In this document: positions 25,428-33,756 of the stretch, in pieces | Position numbering within the stretch: position 1 is the stretch's first letter | How the letters are laid out: every line of letters begins with the position of its first letter | From: Opitutia bacterium | GTDB lineage: Bacteria > Verrucomicrobiota > Verrucomicrobiia > Opitutales > Opitutaceae | Assembly: GCA_947475065.1 (NCBI GenBank) | Contig: CANJLB010000005.1 | Span: forward strand, 1 to 64,000 | Direction of reading: 5' to 3' | Length of the DNA: 64,000 nucleotides | Program-made: the position numbers and the translations under genes | The notes under the pieces: model-generated | Databases searched by the model: none | The model's input: only the letters and a program-made list of their open reading frames with translations | Told to the model about the DNA's origin: nothing

Positions 25428-27833
25428 ATGAAAAAAAATTTTGCCGCCGTCAGGGAACGGCTCCGTCGCCTGGTGCTGACGGTGGCGGTTGGGGGCTGCG
25501 CCCTGGCTGGCGGCGGGCTTCGCGCGGCGGAGGTTACGCTGGACATCCCGGTGTTTGCCGGTGGCTATGGCACGGCTTTTTACGAAGAGACCGCACGGCG
25601 GTTCGAAGCGGTGCGGCCTGGCGTCAAGATCAGCCTCTACGGCGATCCGCGGGTGGCGGACAAAGTGCGCGTGCGAGTGATGGACGGGCATCTGCCCGAC
25701 GCCGTTCTCACGTCCAATCTGCTCTGGCCGGTGTTGATCCGCGCGGGCAAGGTGCGCGATCTCACCACAGCGCTCGCCGGGCCGAACTGGGAGGGCGATG
25801 CGCGCTGGGGTGACACCTTTGTCCCCGGCGCGACGGAGGCGTGGCGGGTGGACGGCGGCATCTACGGCCTGCCCTTCGCCTATGCGTGCTGGACGATCTT
25901 TTACGACAAGGAACTGTTTCGCGCACACGGCTGGGAGGTGCCGCGCACATGGGAGGAGTTTTTTGTGCTCTGCGAGAAAATCCGCGCCACCGGTCTCGCG
26001 CCGTTCAGCCTGCCCGGCACGCGTTGGCTCTATGCTGATGCGTTTTTGCGGGCGGCCAGTCACAATCTCCTCGGTGATGCGGCCTGGCGCACGTTGGGCG
26101 AGCCGGCCGCCGTCGGCGCGCGGCTCGACCCGCGCTATCTGCGTGCGGCGGAGATTTTGCAGCGCATCACCCAGCGCGAGACCGTGAAAGGCTGGGAGGG
26201 TGAATCGCACACCGGGGCCCAGCAGGCCTTTCTCGCGGGACGTGCGGCGATGACGGTGTCGGGCTCGTGGTTCGTGAACGAGATGCGCGGAAAACTGCCG
26301 CCGGGATTTGAGCTGGGGGCGATGAATTTCCCGGTGTTTGCCGACGGCGCGGCGGAGGCCAGCACGATCCAGACAGGCAGCGACTGTTTCTTCGTCCTGG
26401 CCACCGGCGATCCGGAACGCGAGCGGCTGACGGTGGACTTTCTGCGGTACCTGACGTCGCGGGCACGGGCGGAGGCGTTCGTCCGGAGCACGGATGCACC
26501 GGTCGCGGTGCGCGGCGTGCCGGCCGCAGCCTACTCGCCCCTGATGCAGGACACGGTGGCCATGATCGCGCAGGCCAGGGCGGCGTTCAACGTCCCGCAG
26601 GAAATGCTCCAGCCACCGGCTTTGCGGCAGGCGCTGGTGGATGCGAGCCAGTTGCTGACCGGCGGAAAAATTACGCCGCGTGAATTTGGCGAGCGTCTCG
26701 AGGCGGCCGCGGCGGCCGACCGTGCCCGTGCCGCGGAGCCGGATCGCGTGGACGTGAAACACGGCTGGGCGGCGGCCGGCCTGCTCCTTGGGCTCTCGGC
26801 AGTGGCGGGATGGCTGGGCTGGGAGCGGTTGGGAAAATTGAAAGGAAGGACGGGGAGGGTGCCCGCCCGCCGTGCGGGTTCGCAGCCGGTGGGCGCGGGT
26901 GACGAAGGTGAGGCCGGCGCCGAGACGGGTGCGGCCAACGCGGGCGCGGAGTTTCTCGGGCCGTTGCGGGGGAGTTTTGCGCTGGGATTTGTCGGGCCGG
27001 CGTTCGCGCTCTACGCGGCGTTGGTGCTGCTGCCGGGCGTGGCGGCGCTGGCCGGGGCATTCACCCGGTGGGATGGTCTGGGCGAAGGAGGATGGGCGGG
27101 GCTGTTCAACTTCAAGTGGCTGCTGCTGGAGAGCGACACGTTCTGGCACGCGCTGGGCAACAACCTCTGGCTGATGCTGGTGCCGGCACTGCTGGTCGTG
27201 CCGGTGGCTCTCCTGTTTGCCGCGCTCATCCATCGCGGCGTGTGGGGGGCCGATATTTTCCGCGCCGTGCTCCTGTTTCCCAATCTGCTCGGCGGCATTG
27301 CGGCGACGCTGCTCTGGATGAACGCCTATACGCCGCACGGCGGGCTGGTCAACGCGACGCTCATCAAACTGGGACTGGGAGGATTTGCGGACTTTGCCTG
27401 GCTGGCGCCCGATCATCTCTACCTGGCCCTAATTCCCATCTACTTGTGGATGGCGTGCGGTTTCAACCTCGTGCTTTATCTCGCCGCCATGCAGGGCGTG
27501 CCGGCGGAGCTCTATGAGGCGGCGGAGCTGGACGGGATGCCGGCATGGCGGCAGTTTTTCAGCATCACGCTGCCGCTGATCCGGGAGGTGATCGTAGTAT
27601 CCGCAGTGTTTCTGCTCATCGGCGGGCTCAATGCCTTCGAGCTGGTCTGGCTGCTCACCTCGCAGAACCCGACGACCGCCACGCACACGCTCGGCACCAT
27701 GATGGTCACGGCCATGTTTCAGGAAATGCAGATGGGCCGCGCGACCGCCATTGCGGCGGTGATGTTCGGCCTCGTCCTGCTGGGCAGCGCGGCGGTGATG
27801 CGCGCGTGCCGGCGCGAGCCGGTGGAGATGTGA
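25428..27833 (+). CDS. ABC sugar importer: substrate-binding protein fused to permease
   Basis: An 801-residue single chain. Residues about 1-34 form a signal segment; about 35-430 form a family 1 extracellular solute-binding protein (LDIPVFAGGYGTAFYEETAR, PFAYACWTIFYDKELFRAHG, AFLAGRAAMTVSGSWFVNEM). A membrane helix (GWAAAGLLLGLSAVAGWL, about 445-462), a Gly/Ala-rich linker, and then a MalF-type permease of about six helices follow, with the EAA loop YEAAELDGMPAWRQFF (about 705). Binding proteins and permeases of this CUT1-type class are normally separate; fusions are unusual. There is no stop or frameshift at the join. It pairs with the MalG-type permease starting two bases later. No ATPase gene is in the window. 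Confidence 0.88.
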   Translation: MKKNFAAVRERLRRLVLTVAVGGCALAGGGLRAAEVTLDIPVFAGGYGTAFYEETARRFEAVRPGVKISLYGDPRVADKVRVRVMDGHLPDAVLTSNLLWPVLIRAGKVRDLTTALAGPNWEGDARWGDTFVPGATEAWRVDGGIYGLPFAYACWTIFYDKELFRAHGWEVPRTWEEFFVLCEKIRATGLAPFSLPGTRWLYADAFLRAASHNLLGDAAWRTLGEPAAVGARLDPRYLRAAEILQRITQRETVKGWEGESHTGAQQAFLAGRAAMTVSGSWFVNEMRGKLPPGFELGAMNFPVFADGAAEASTIQTGSDCFFVLATGDPERERLTVDFLRYLTSRARAEAFVRSTDAPVAVRGVPAAAYSPLMQDTVAMIAQARAAFNVPQEMLQPPALRQALVDASQLLTGGKITPREFGERLEAAAAADRARAAEPDRVDVKHGWAAAGLLLGLSAVAGWLGWERLGKLKGRTGRVPARRAGSQPVGAGDEGEAGAETGAANAGAEFLGPLRGSFALGFVGPAFALYAALVLLPGVAALAGAFTRWDGLGEGGWAGLFNFKWLLLESDTFWHALGNNLWLMLVPALLVVPVALLFAALIHRGVWGADIFRAVLLFPNLLGGIAATLLWMNAYTPHGGLVNATLIKLGLGGFADFAWLAPDHLYLALIPIYLWMACGFNLVLYLAAMQGVPAELYEAAELDGMPAWRQFFSITLPLIREVIVVSAVFLLIGGLNAFELVWLLTSQNPTTATHTLGTMMVTAMFQEMQMGRATAIAAVMFGLVLLGSAAVMRACRREPVEM

Positions 27834-27835
27834 TC

Positions 27836-28675
27836 ATGAAAATTTCCCGCACGCTCGCCTTTCTCTCGCTCGCCGGCTACGCGCTGTGGGTCGTCCTGCC
27901 CATGGTCTGGGTGGGCTGGTCGTCGTTCAAGACGGACGATGCGATCTTCCGTGACGCGTTCGCGTTGCCGGCGGCCGGGGAGTGGCAGACGGCGAACTAC
28001 ACGCGGGCGTGGCACGAGGCGCGGTTTGGCGAGTATTTTCTCAACAGCGTGGCCGTCACCCTGTCGTCGGTCGCGCTCATCACCCTGTTCGGCGCGATGG
28101 CGGCCTACGCGCTGGCGCGGTTCGCGCATCCGCTCGGGCGGGCGGTGTTCTGGCTGTTTCTCGCAGGCCTGATGCTGCCGGCCCAGCTGGCGATGGTGCC
28201 GTTGTTTTTCGAGCTGCGCGCGCTCGGGCTGCTCAATTCGCTGCCGGGGCTGGTGCTGGTCTACACCGCGAACGGGCTGCCGTTCGCCATTTTCATTCTC
28301 GCCGGATTTTTCCGCTCGTTGCCGCGGGCGCTGCACGAGGCGGCGGTGATGGACGGATGTTCGGAGGCCGGCGCGTTCTGGCGCGTCATGCTCCCGCTGG
28401 CGCGACCGGGTCTGGTGACGGTGGCGATCTTTCAGTTCATTGGCGTGTGGAAGGAGTATTTTTTCGCGTTCCTGCTGGTGAACGGCGATCCGGCGGGCGG
28501 TGCACGCACACTCCCGCTCGGGCTGGCCAACCTGGCCATCACTGCGCAATACCGTGCCGACTACGGGATGCTTTTTGCCGGGCTCGTGCTCGTGACGCTG
28601 CCGATCCTCGCGGTTTATGTTTTGCTGCAAAAACACCTTGTCAAAGGTGTGACGGCCGGCGCCGTAAAAGGGTAG
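27836..28675 (+). CDS. ABC sugar transporter permease, MalG-type
   Basis: A 279-residue inner-membrane permease with six predicted helices; ATG 27836 lies two bases after the fusion gene's stop, so the two are co-translated. Typical features: LAGYALWVVLPMVWVGWSSF at the start, periplasmic FxxxxxxxNY segment (WQTANYTRAWHEA), and the EAA loop LHEAAVMDGCSEAGAFWRVM that docks the ATPase. With the upstream fusion it forms the heterodimeric channel of a carbohydrate importer; the cognate MalK/MsmX-like ATPase must be encoded elsewhere. Substrate unknown. Confidence 0.92.
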   Translation: MKISRTLAFLSLAGYALWVVLPMVWVGWSSFKTDDAIFRDAFALPAAGEWQTANYTRAWHEARFGEYFLNSVAVTLSSVALITLFGAMAAYALARFAHPLGRAVFWLFLAGLMLPAQLAMVPLFFELRALGLLNSLPGLVLVYTANGLPFAIFILAGFFRSLPRALHEAAVMDGCSEAGAFWRVMLPLARPGLVTVAIFQFIGVWKEYFFAFLLVNGDPAGGARTLPLGLANLAITAQYRADYGMLFAGLVLVTLPILAVYVLLQKHLVKGVTAGAVKG

Positions 28676-28778
28676 GCCAATGGGCGAAAGGAACAAAAGG
28701 GAGGGATGGTCAGTAAGAGGATTGGGCCGGTTGGTTTCCATTGCCTGAACCGGACGGTGGCGTTTGGGTGGGTGGGCC

Positions 28779-30236
28779 ATGCCTTTGTCCCCCGCGATTT
28801 TTCCGCCGCCGCTGGAGCACTACGGTCCGTTCGCGGGCGGCCTGTTCGACACGCTGGCCGCACGTGCGCACGCGGAGCCGTTTAACGTCGTCGCCACAGG
28901 GATTTTTCTGCTGGCGATTCTTCACACGTTCCTGACGGCGAAGTTTCGGCATTGGGCTCACGTGGCCGAGGCGGAGCATGCCGCGCGGCTCAGGGCACTC
29001 AGTGCGCCGGCGACCGCCGGCCCCGACTCGGACGGCGACGGCGTGCCGGACGAGGTGAGCTTCAAGGGGCAGGTGCTGCATTTTCTGGGCGAGGTCGAGG
29101 CGGTGTTCGGCCTTTGGGCGGTTGTGCTCGTGGGGGCGCTGATCTGGGCGAAGGGCTGGGGGGTTGTGACGGATTACATCGGACATCAGGTGAATTTTAC
29201 CGAACCGATGTTTGTCGTCATCATCATGGCGCTGGCCTCGACGCGGCCGGTGCTCCGGCTGGCCGAGCAGGGATTGCGTGCCGTCGCAGGACTGGGACGC
29301 GGCACGGTGATGGCGTGGTGGCTGGCGATTCTCGTCGTGGGGCCGGTGCTCGGGTCGTTCATCACCGAGCCGGCGGCGATGACGATCGCAGCGTTGTTGC
29401 TGGCGCGGCAGTTTTACTCGCACCGACCGTCGGCCCGACTGGGCTATGCGACGCTTGGCCTGCTGTTTGTCAACGTGTCGGTGGGCGGTACGCTGACGCA
29501 TTTTGCTGCTCCGCCGGTGCTGATGGTGGCCGCGCCGTGGGGGTGGGGGACGAGCCATATGCTCGCGCACTTTGGCTGGAAGGCCCTCGTGGGCATTGTC
29601 GTGGCGACCGGGGTTTACGCGGTGGGTTTCCGCCGGGAGTTCGCCGCGCTGGAGGCCGGACGCCAGCTCACGGCGGGCAGCATGGCCGAGGCCGGCGACG
29701 CGCGCCCGGTGCCGGCGTGGATCACCGGCACGCATCTGGCGTTTCTCGGCTTCACAGTGCTGGTGGTGCATTATCCACCGCTCTTCGTGGGCGGGTTTTT
29801 GTTCTATCTCGCGTTCGCGCAGGCCACGGCGCACCACCAAGGCAAGCTCGACCTGCGACCCGCTTTGCTGGTGGGATTCTTTCTGGCTGGGCTGGTCGTC
29901 CACGGCGGCCTGCAAGGCTGGTGGATCGAGCCGGTGCTGCGCGGGCTGAGGGAGGGGCCGCTGTTTCTCAGTGCGACGGTGCTGACCGCGTTCAACGACA
30001 ATGCGGCCATCACCTACCTCGCCACCCTGGTGCCGGGCTTCACTGATGCGCTGAAATACGCCGTGGTCGCCGGCGCGGTGGCCGGCGGCGGTCTGACGGT
30101 GATCGCCAACGCTCCCAATCCGGCGGGCCAGACAATCCTTCAGCGATTTTTCCCTGATGGCGTGTCGCCGTTGGGCCTGTTCCTTGGCGCGTTGCCGCCA
30201 ACGGTGATCGTGGCACTATGCTTTTGGCTGCTGTGA
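28779..30236 (+). CDS. Putative Na+/H+ antiporter with a calcium-binding-type loop
   Basis: A 485-residue integral membrane protein with about eleven hydrophobic segments. The conserved cores GPVLGSFITEPAAMTIAALL, NVSVGGTLTHFAAPPVLMVA and TVLTAFNDNAAITYLATLVP, with GGGLTVIANAPNPAG, fit the 'putative Na+/H+ antiporter' family (Na_H_antiport_3 / NhaD-related ion transporters); the TEP, ND and NAPN motifs are likely ion-binding. Between the first and second helix is a loop with DSDGDGVPDE (about residues 85-94), which matches thrombospondin-3/EF-hand-like Ca2+-binding DxDxDGxxD. ATG 28779 is preferred to the TTG at 28764. Confidence 0.85.
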   Translation: MPLSPAIFPPPLEHYGPFAGGLFDTLAARAHAEPFNVVATGIFLLAILHTFLTAKFRHWAHVAEAEHAARLRALSAPATAGPDSDGDGVPDEVSFKGQVLHFLGEVEAVFGLWAVVLVGALIWAKGWGVVTDYIGHQVNFTEPMFVVIIMALASTRPVLRLAEQGLRAVAGLGRGTVMAWWLAILVVGPVLGSFITEPAAMTIAALLLARQFYSHRPSARLGYATLGLLFVNVSVGGTLTHFAAPPVLMVAAPWGWGTSHMLAHFGWKALVGIVVATGVYAVGFRREFAALEAGRQLTAGSMAEAGDARPVPAWITGTHLAFLGFTVLVVHYPPLFVGGFLFYLAFAQATAHHQGKLDLRPALLVGFFLAGLVVHGGLQGWWIEPVLRGLREGPLFLSATVLTAFNDNAAITYLATLVPGFTDALKYAVVAGAVAGGGLTVIANAPNPAGQTILQRFFPDGVSPLGLFLGALPPTVIVALCFWLL

Positions 30237-30321
30237 AATTTTCGTCGCGGCTTCGCGGGTGGCGCGGTCAAATGCAGCTTGCGACCATAGATTATTGCTC
30301 CTACAGAATACTATCATTCCG

Positions 30322-30486
30322 ATGACTTTGAATGTGCGTATATCTGGAATTATCCTCATCAGCACCATTTTGCCCGGATGGTGGGAAGGCAAAACAAGGG
30401 GTGCTGCAGGTGTTTGTTTGGGACTGCTGGCAGGGCTGACATTGTCCCTTATTTGCATTTGGGTTTACCGCACTTCGATGAATTAA
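30322..30486 (+). CDS. Small hydrophobic protein
   Basis: A 54-residue frame from ATG 30322: MTLNVRISGIILISTILPGW, then Gly/Ala-rich GAAGVCLGLLAGLTLSLICI and WVYRTSMN, giving two possible membrane helices. The region is lower in GC than flanking genes. No family recognised. A frame in the same direction for another tiny membrane protein begins two bases after its stop, so the two may form a bicistron. Confidence 0.4.
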   Translation: MTLNVRISGIILISTILPGWWEGKTRGAAGVCLGLLAGLTLSLICIWVYRTSMN

Positions 30487-30487
30487 T

Positions 30488-30631
30488 TTGTTGGACAAAG
30501 AAGGGATATGGTTGGCGAAGCATCGGACGATTAACAACGTTATCCTGTGGTTATGGCTTCCCCTTATTTTATTTGGACCAGCGTTGCTATCCGTGTTTGT
30601 CATGCATCGGATTTTTGACCGCCCTCAATAG
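30488..30631 (+). CDS. Very small single-pass membrane protein
   Basis: From a TTG at 30488 the frame encodes 47 residues: LLDKEGIWLAKHRTINNVIL, a membrane segment WLWLPLILFGPALLSVFVM, and a basic tail HRIFDRPQ, a layout common among small membrane proteins. It begins immediately after the preceding 54-residue frame and its stop overlaps the end of the convergent MoeB-like gene. No convincing ribosome binding site is seen. Function unknown. Confidence 0.35.
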   Translation: MLDKEGIWLAKHRTINNVILWLWLPLILFGPALLSVFVMHRIFDRPQ

Positions 30632-31794
30632 CGCGCCATTTCAGGCTCGATCCGGTCGGCCCAGGCGGCGATGCCTCCGGCGACGTTGCTCACCGTGGAA
30701 AAGCCCTTCGCGCGTAGGAACTCCGTCACACGCAGGCTGCGCCCCCCATGGTGGCAGTGGATGAGCAGGTGTTTGTCGCGCGGCAACGTGGCGAGATGCT
30801 CGGGGATCTGACGCATCGATATGTGCTCGGCGGCGGCAATGCGGCAGATGGACAGCTCATGCGGCTCGCGCACATCTATGAGCACGACGGCGGCGGGCTG
30901 CGTGTCGAGCAGGCGTTTGGTTTCTTCGACGGAAATTTCGAGCGGGCAGTCGGCGGGATTCATGGTGGCGGAGGCGGCGGGTGCGGTGGCGCAGGTGAAG
31001 TCGTAGTTTTCCGCGCGCAGCTCGCGGATGGTCGGCGCGCTTCCGCATACGGCGCAGGCGGGGTCGCGCGGGAGGGCGAGGGTACGGGTGGTTTGGGCGA
31101 GCGCGTCGTAGGCGAGCAGGCGGCCGACGAGCGGCTCGCCGAAACTGGCAATGAGCTTCACCACCTCGAGCGCCTGCATCGCACCGATGACGCCGCAGAG
31201 CGCGCCGAGCACGCCGGCCTCACCGCAGTTGGGCACGGTGCCGGCGGGCGGAGGAGTGGGAAACAGGCAGCGGTGGCACGGTCCGCCGAGGTGCGGCGCG
31301 AAAACGGCCACCTGTCCCTCAAACTTGAACACGCTGCCAAACACGAGCGGCCGGCGCGTGAGCACGGCACCGTCGCTGGCGAGGTAGCGGGTGGGAAAAT
31401 TGTCGGTGCCGTCCACAATGACATCGTAGCTGGCAAAGAGCGCGAGGGCGTTGGCGGCGGTGATGCGCTCCGGGTGTTCGAGTACCGTGATATGCGGATT
31501 GGTGGCGCGAAGCCGGGCGGCGGCGGAGGAAACTTTGGGCCGGCCGATGCCGGAGTCGTCGTGAAGGAGTTGGCGTTGAAGGTTGTGGGCCTCGACGCGG
31601 TCGAAGTCCGCGATGCCGAGCGTGCCCACGCCGGCGGCGGCGAGATAGAGGGCGGCCGGGCTGCCGAGTCCGCCCGCGCCGAGCACGAGCACGCGGGCGG
31701 CACCGAGCCGTTGCTGTCCCACGAGACCGATCTCGGGCAGGAGGAGATGCCGGCTGTAGCGGGCCAGTTCGGCGGGGCTGAGAGCGGAGGCCAT
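30625..31794 (-). CDS. MoeB/ThiF-family adenylyltransferase with C-terminal rhodanese domain
   Basis: A 389-residue protein. The E1-like domain has the ATP-binding GAGGLGSPAALYLAAAG (about residues 39-55), the RYSRHLLLPEIG start typical of MoeB/ThiF, the catalytic region VDGTDNFPTRYL, and two CxxC zinc pairs (PCHRC; ACAVC). The last ~110 residues are a rhodanese domain with the active-site Cys in LIHCHHGGRSLR. The enzyme adenylates the C-terminal Gly of a sulfur-carrier protein (MoaD/ThiS type) and the rhodanese domain supplies sulfur, for molybdopterin, thiamine or tRNA/cysteine thiolation. Which carrier it serves cannot be told; none is nearby. Confidence 0.92.
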   Translation of the reverse strand: MASALSPAELARYSRHLLLPEIGLVGQQRLGAARVLVLGAGGLGSPAALYLAAAGVGTLGIADFDRVEAHNLQRQLLHDDSGIGRPKVSSAAARLRATNPHITVLEHPERITAANALALFASYDVIVDGTDNFPTRYLASDGAVLTRRPLVFGSVFKFEGQVAVFAPHLGGPCHRCLFPTPPPAGTVPNCGEAGVLGALCGVIGAMQALEVVKLIASFGEPLVGRLLAYDALAQTTRTLALPRDPACAVCGSAPTIRELRAENYDFTCATAPAASATMNPADCPLEISVEETKRLLDTQPAAVVLIDVREPHELSICRIAAAEHISMRQIPEHLATLPRDKHLLIHCHHGGRSLRVTEFLRAKGFSTVSNVAGGIAAWADRIEPEMARY

Positions 31795-32014
31795 GGTGGG
31801 CGCAAGGAACGCGGTGAGCGTGCGGCGTGCAAGCCTGTAGCCGGGATCGCTGCCTCCGGTCGGTGAGCGTCGCTGGAGGTTTCATGGCGATGCGGCGCTG
31901 GGTTGCCGCTGGAAAAACCGGGACACGGCACCGGGGCAACGTCCCCGCTGCGAGAAAGCTGCATCAATGCAAATGAAATTGCGCCGGCGTTCTCTGGTGC
32001 TGCAAGCTGCGCGC

Positions 32015-33109
32015 ATGGCTGAAAATTTCATTGTCATCATTGCCGGCGGAAAGGGCGAGCGCTTCTGGCCACAGAGCCGTGCGCACCGGCCCAAGCACCT
32101 GCTGCCGATCGTGGGTGACACGCCGCTGCTGGCGCAGACCCTAGCGCGGGTGCGACCGCTGGTGCCGGTAAACAATATTTTTGTCATCACCAGCGCAGTG
32201 CAGGCGAAGGCGGTCGCGGCGGTGTGCCGGCCTTTCAAGCTGCCGGTGGCAAACGTGGTCGCCGAGCCGGTGGGCCGCGACACCGCGCCGGCCGTCGGGC
32301 TGGCGGCGGCGCTGGTCGCGGCGCGTGATCCGGAGGGCGTGTTTGCCGTGCTGCCAGCCGACCACGTCATTCACGACACGCAGGCGTATCGGGCGGATTT
32401 GCGCGCCGCCTTTGCGGCGGCGGCCGGCGGCGAAGTGTTTGTGACGATCGGCATCAAGCCGCACGAGCCGGCGACAGGCTTTGGCTACGTGCAGCGCGGC
32501 GCGGCATGGAAGAGTTTTGCCCGGCGCAAATTATTTCGGGTGCGGCGTTTTGTGGAGAAGCCGTCGCTGGCCGTCGCGCGCCGTTACCTCGCGGCGGGAG
32601 ATTTCCTGTGGAATGCCGGGATGTTTGTCTGGGGCGCGCCGGCGGTGGAACGGGCGCTCGCCCGCCATGCGCCGGAACTGCACGCAGGCCTGGCGCCGGT
32701 GCGCGCCGCGCTGGTGGCAGGCCGTGCGTTGGGGCCGGTGTTGAAAAAGGTTTATCCGAAGCTCGCGAAAATTTCGGTGGATTATGCGCTGCTGGAAAAG
32801 GCAGACAACGTGGTCGTGCTGCCGGCGGCGTTCGACTGGGATGACGTGGGCGCGTGGCCGGCGGTCGCGAAGCATTTTAAGCCTGACGCGGCGGGCAACG
32901 TCACCTGCGGACGCGTGTTGGTCGAGCAGGGGCGCCGCAATCTCGTCTTCTCCGCAGGCGGGCATCTCGTAACTGTGGTCGGGGCCGACGACCTGATCGT
33001 CGTCCATACGCCCGACGCCACCCTGGTCGTGCCGAAGGCGCGCGCGCAGGACATCAAGGCGCTGCTCAAGCGCGTCGAGACCGAGACGGACGGCGAGAAA
33101 TGGCTATGA
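32015..33109 (+). CDS. manC: Mannose-1-phosphate guanylyltransferase
   Basis: A 364-residue nucleotidyltransferase starting MAENFIVIIAGGKGERFWPQ, in which GGKGERFWP binds GTP and Lys in RPKHLLPI positions the phosphate; FVEKPSLAVARRYLAAGDFL and WNAGMFVWG are typical of GDP-mannose pyrophosphorylases, as is DYALLEKADNVVVLPAAFDW. The C-terminal left-handed helix follows; the isomerase domain of bifunctional forms is absent. It makes GDP-mannose for exopolysaccharide or lipopolysaccharide and may feed the WcaI/WcaJ-like genes near 22-25 kb. ATG 32015 is chosen over upstream codons that give a basic unmatched extension. Confidence 0.92.
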   Translation: MAENFIVIIAGGKGERFWPQSRAHRPKHLLPIVGDTPLLAQTLARVRPLVPVNNIFVITSAVQAKAVAAVCRPFKLPVANVVAEPVGRDTAPAVGLAAALVAARDPEGVFAVLPADHVIHDTQAYRADLRAAFAAAAGGEVFVTIGIKPHEPATGFGYVQRGAAWKSFARRKLFRVRRFVEKPSLAVARRYLAAGDFLWNAGMFVWGAPAVERALARHAPELHAGLAPVRAALVAGRALGPVLKKVYPKLAKISVDYALLEKADNVVVLPAAFDWDDVGAWPAVAKHFKPDAAGNVTCGRVLVEQGRRNLVFSAGGHLVTVVGADDLIVVHTPDATLVVPKARAQDIKALLKRVETETDGEKWL

Positions 33110-33212
33110 ACGCCATGGCCGAGATTGTCGCGGCCCGACTTGGGCGGGATGAGACGGCTACTGCCGGTCCACCGGAACCCGGCGACAACGGGCCGCCGTC
33201 CATTTCCTCATG

Positions 33213-33644
33213 ATGCGCTGTCTCGGCATAGATCACGGCACGCGCCGCATCGGGCTCGCGTTTGGTGACGAGCTGGGTGTGGCCACCCCGCTGCCGGCGC
33301 TCACGGCGGCTGAGCCGGCGGCGCGTTGGGCCGCGCTGCTGGCAGTGGCGCGCGAACGGCGGGTGACCGACCTTGTGCTTGGCCATCCGCTGAACATGGA
33401 CGACACCGCCGGCCCGAAGGCGAAGGAGGCCGAAGCGCTGGCGGAAAGGCTGCGTGCGGCCCTCGGTTTGCCGGTGCATCTGGTGGATGAGCGGCTCACG
33501 TCGCACGAGGCGGAGGCGACGATCCCAAAAAAACAGCGCCGTGCTGTGCGCGCCAGCGGCATGATTGATTCACGCGCCGCGACGCTCATTCTGCAGGACT
33601 TTCTCGACATGCAATTTCCTCAGCCCGAACTGGAGCTGCCGTGA
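33213..33644 (+). CDS. ruvX: Putative pre-16S rRNA nuclease / Holliday junction resolvase-like YqgF
   Basis: A 143-residue RNase H-fold protein (start 33213, or the Met codon just before at 33210). GIDHGTRRIGLAFGDELG holds the first catalytic Asp, VLGHPLNMDDT the second motif, and LVDERLTSHEAEA the Glu of the YqgF family; the last Asp lies in MIDSRAATLILQDFLD. Members mature the 5' end of 16S rRNA and were earlier named Holliday junction resolvases. It follows manC by about 100 bases and precedes the AAA-ATPase gene. Confidence 0.92.
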   Translation: MRCLGIDHGTRRIGLAFGDELGVATPLPALTAAEPAARWAALLAVARERRVTDLVLGHPLNMDDTAGPKAKEAEALAERLRAALGLPVHLVDERLTSHEAEATIPKKQRRAVRASGMIDSRAATLILQDFLDMQFPQPELELP

Positions 33645-33756
33645 GTCAAAGCGGTGGCGGGACTTGGCTTGGAGGTAGGCAAGGCGCCGCGTGACCACCG
33701 CAGGCAGGTTGCGCGCACGGCTTGCCTCCGATACGGCGGTCGCGCAGACTGGGCGA

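Noticed and set aside
25260-27416. Minus-strand frame of over 700 codons across the ABC fusion gene
   Set aside because: Compositionally biased shadow of a gene with full domain structure on the plus strand.
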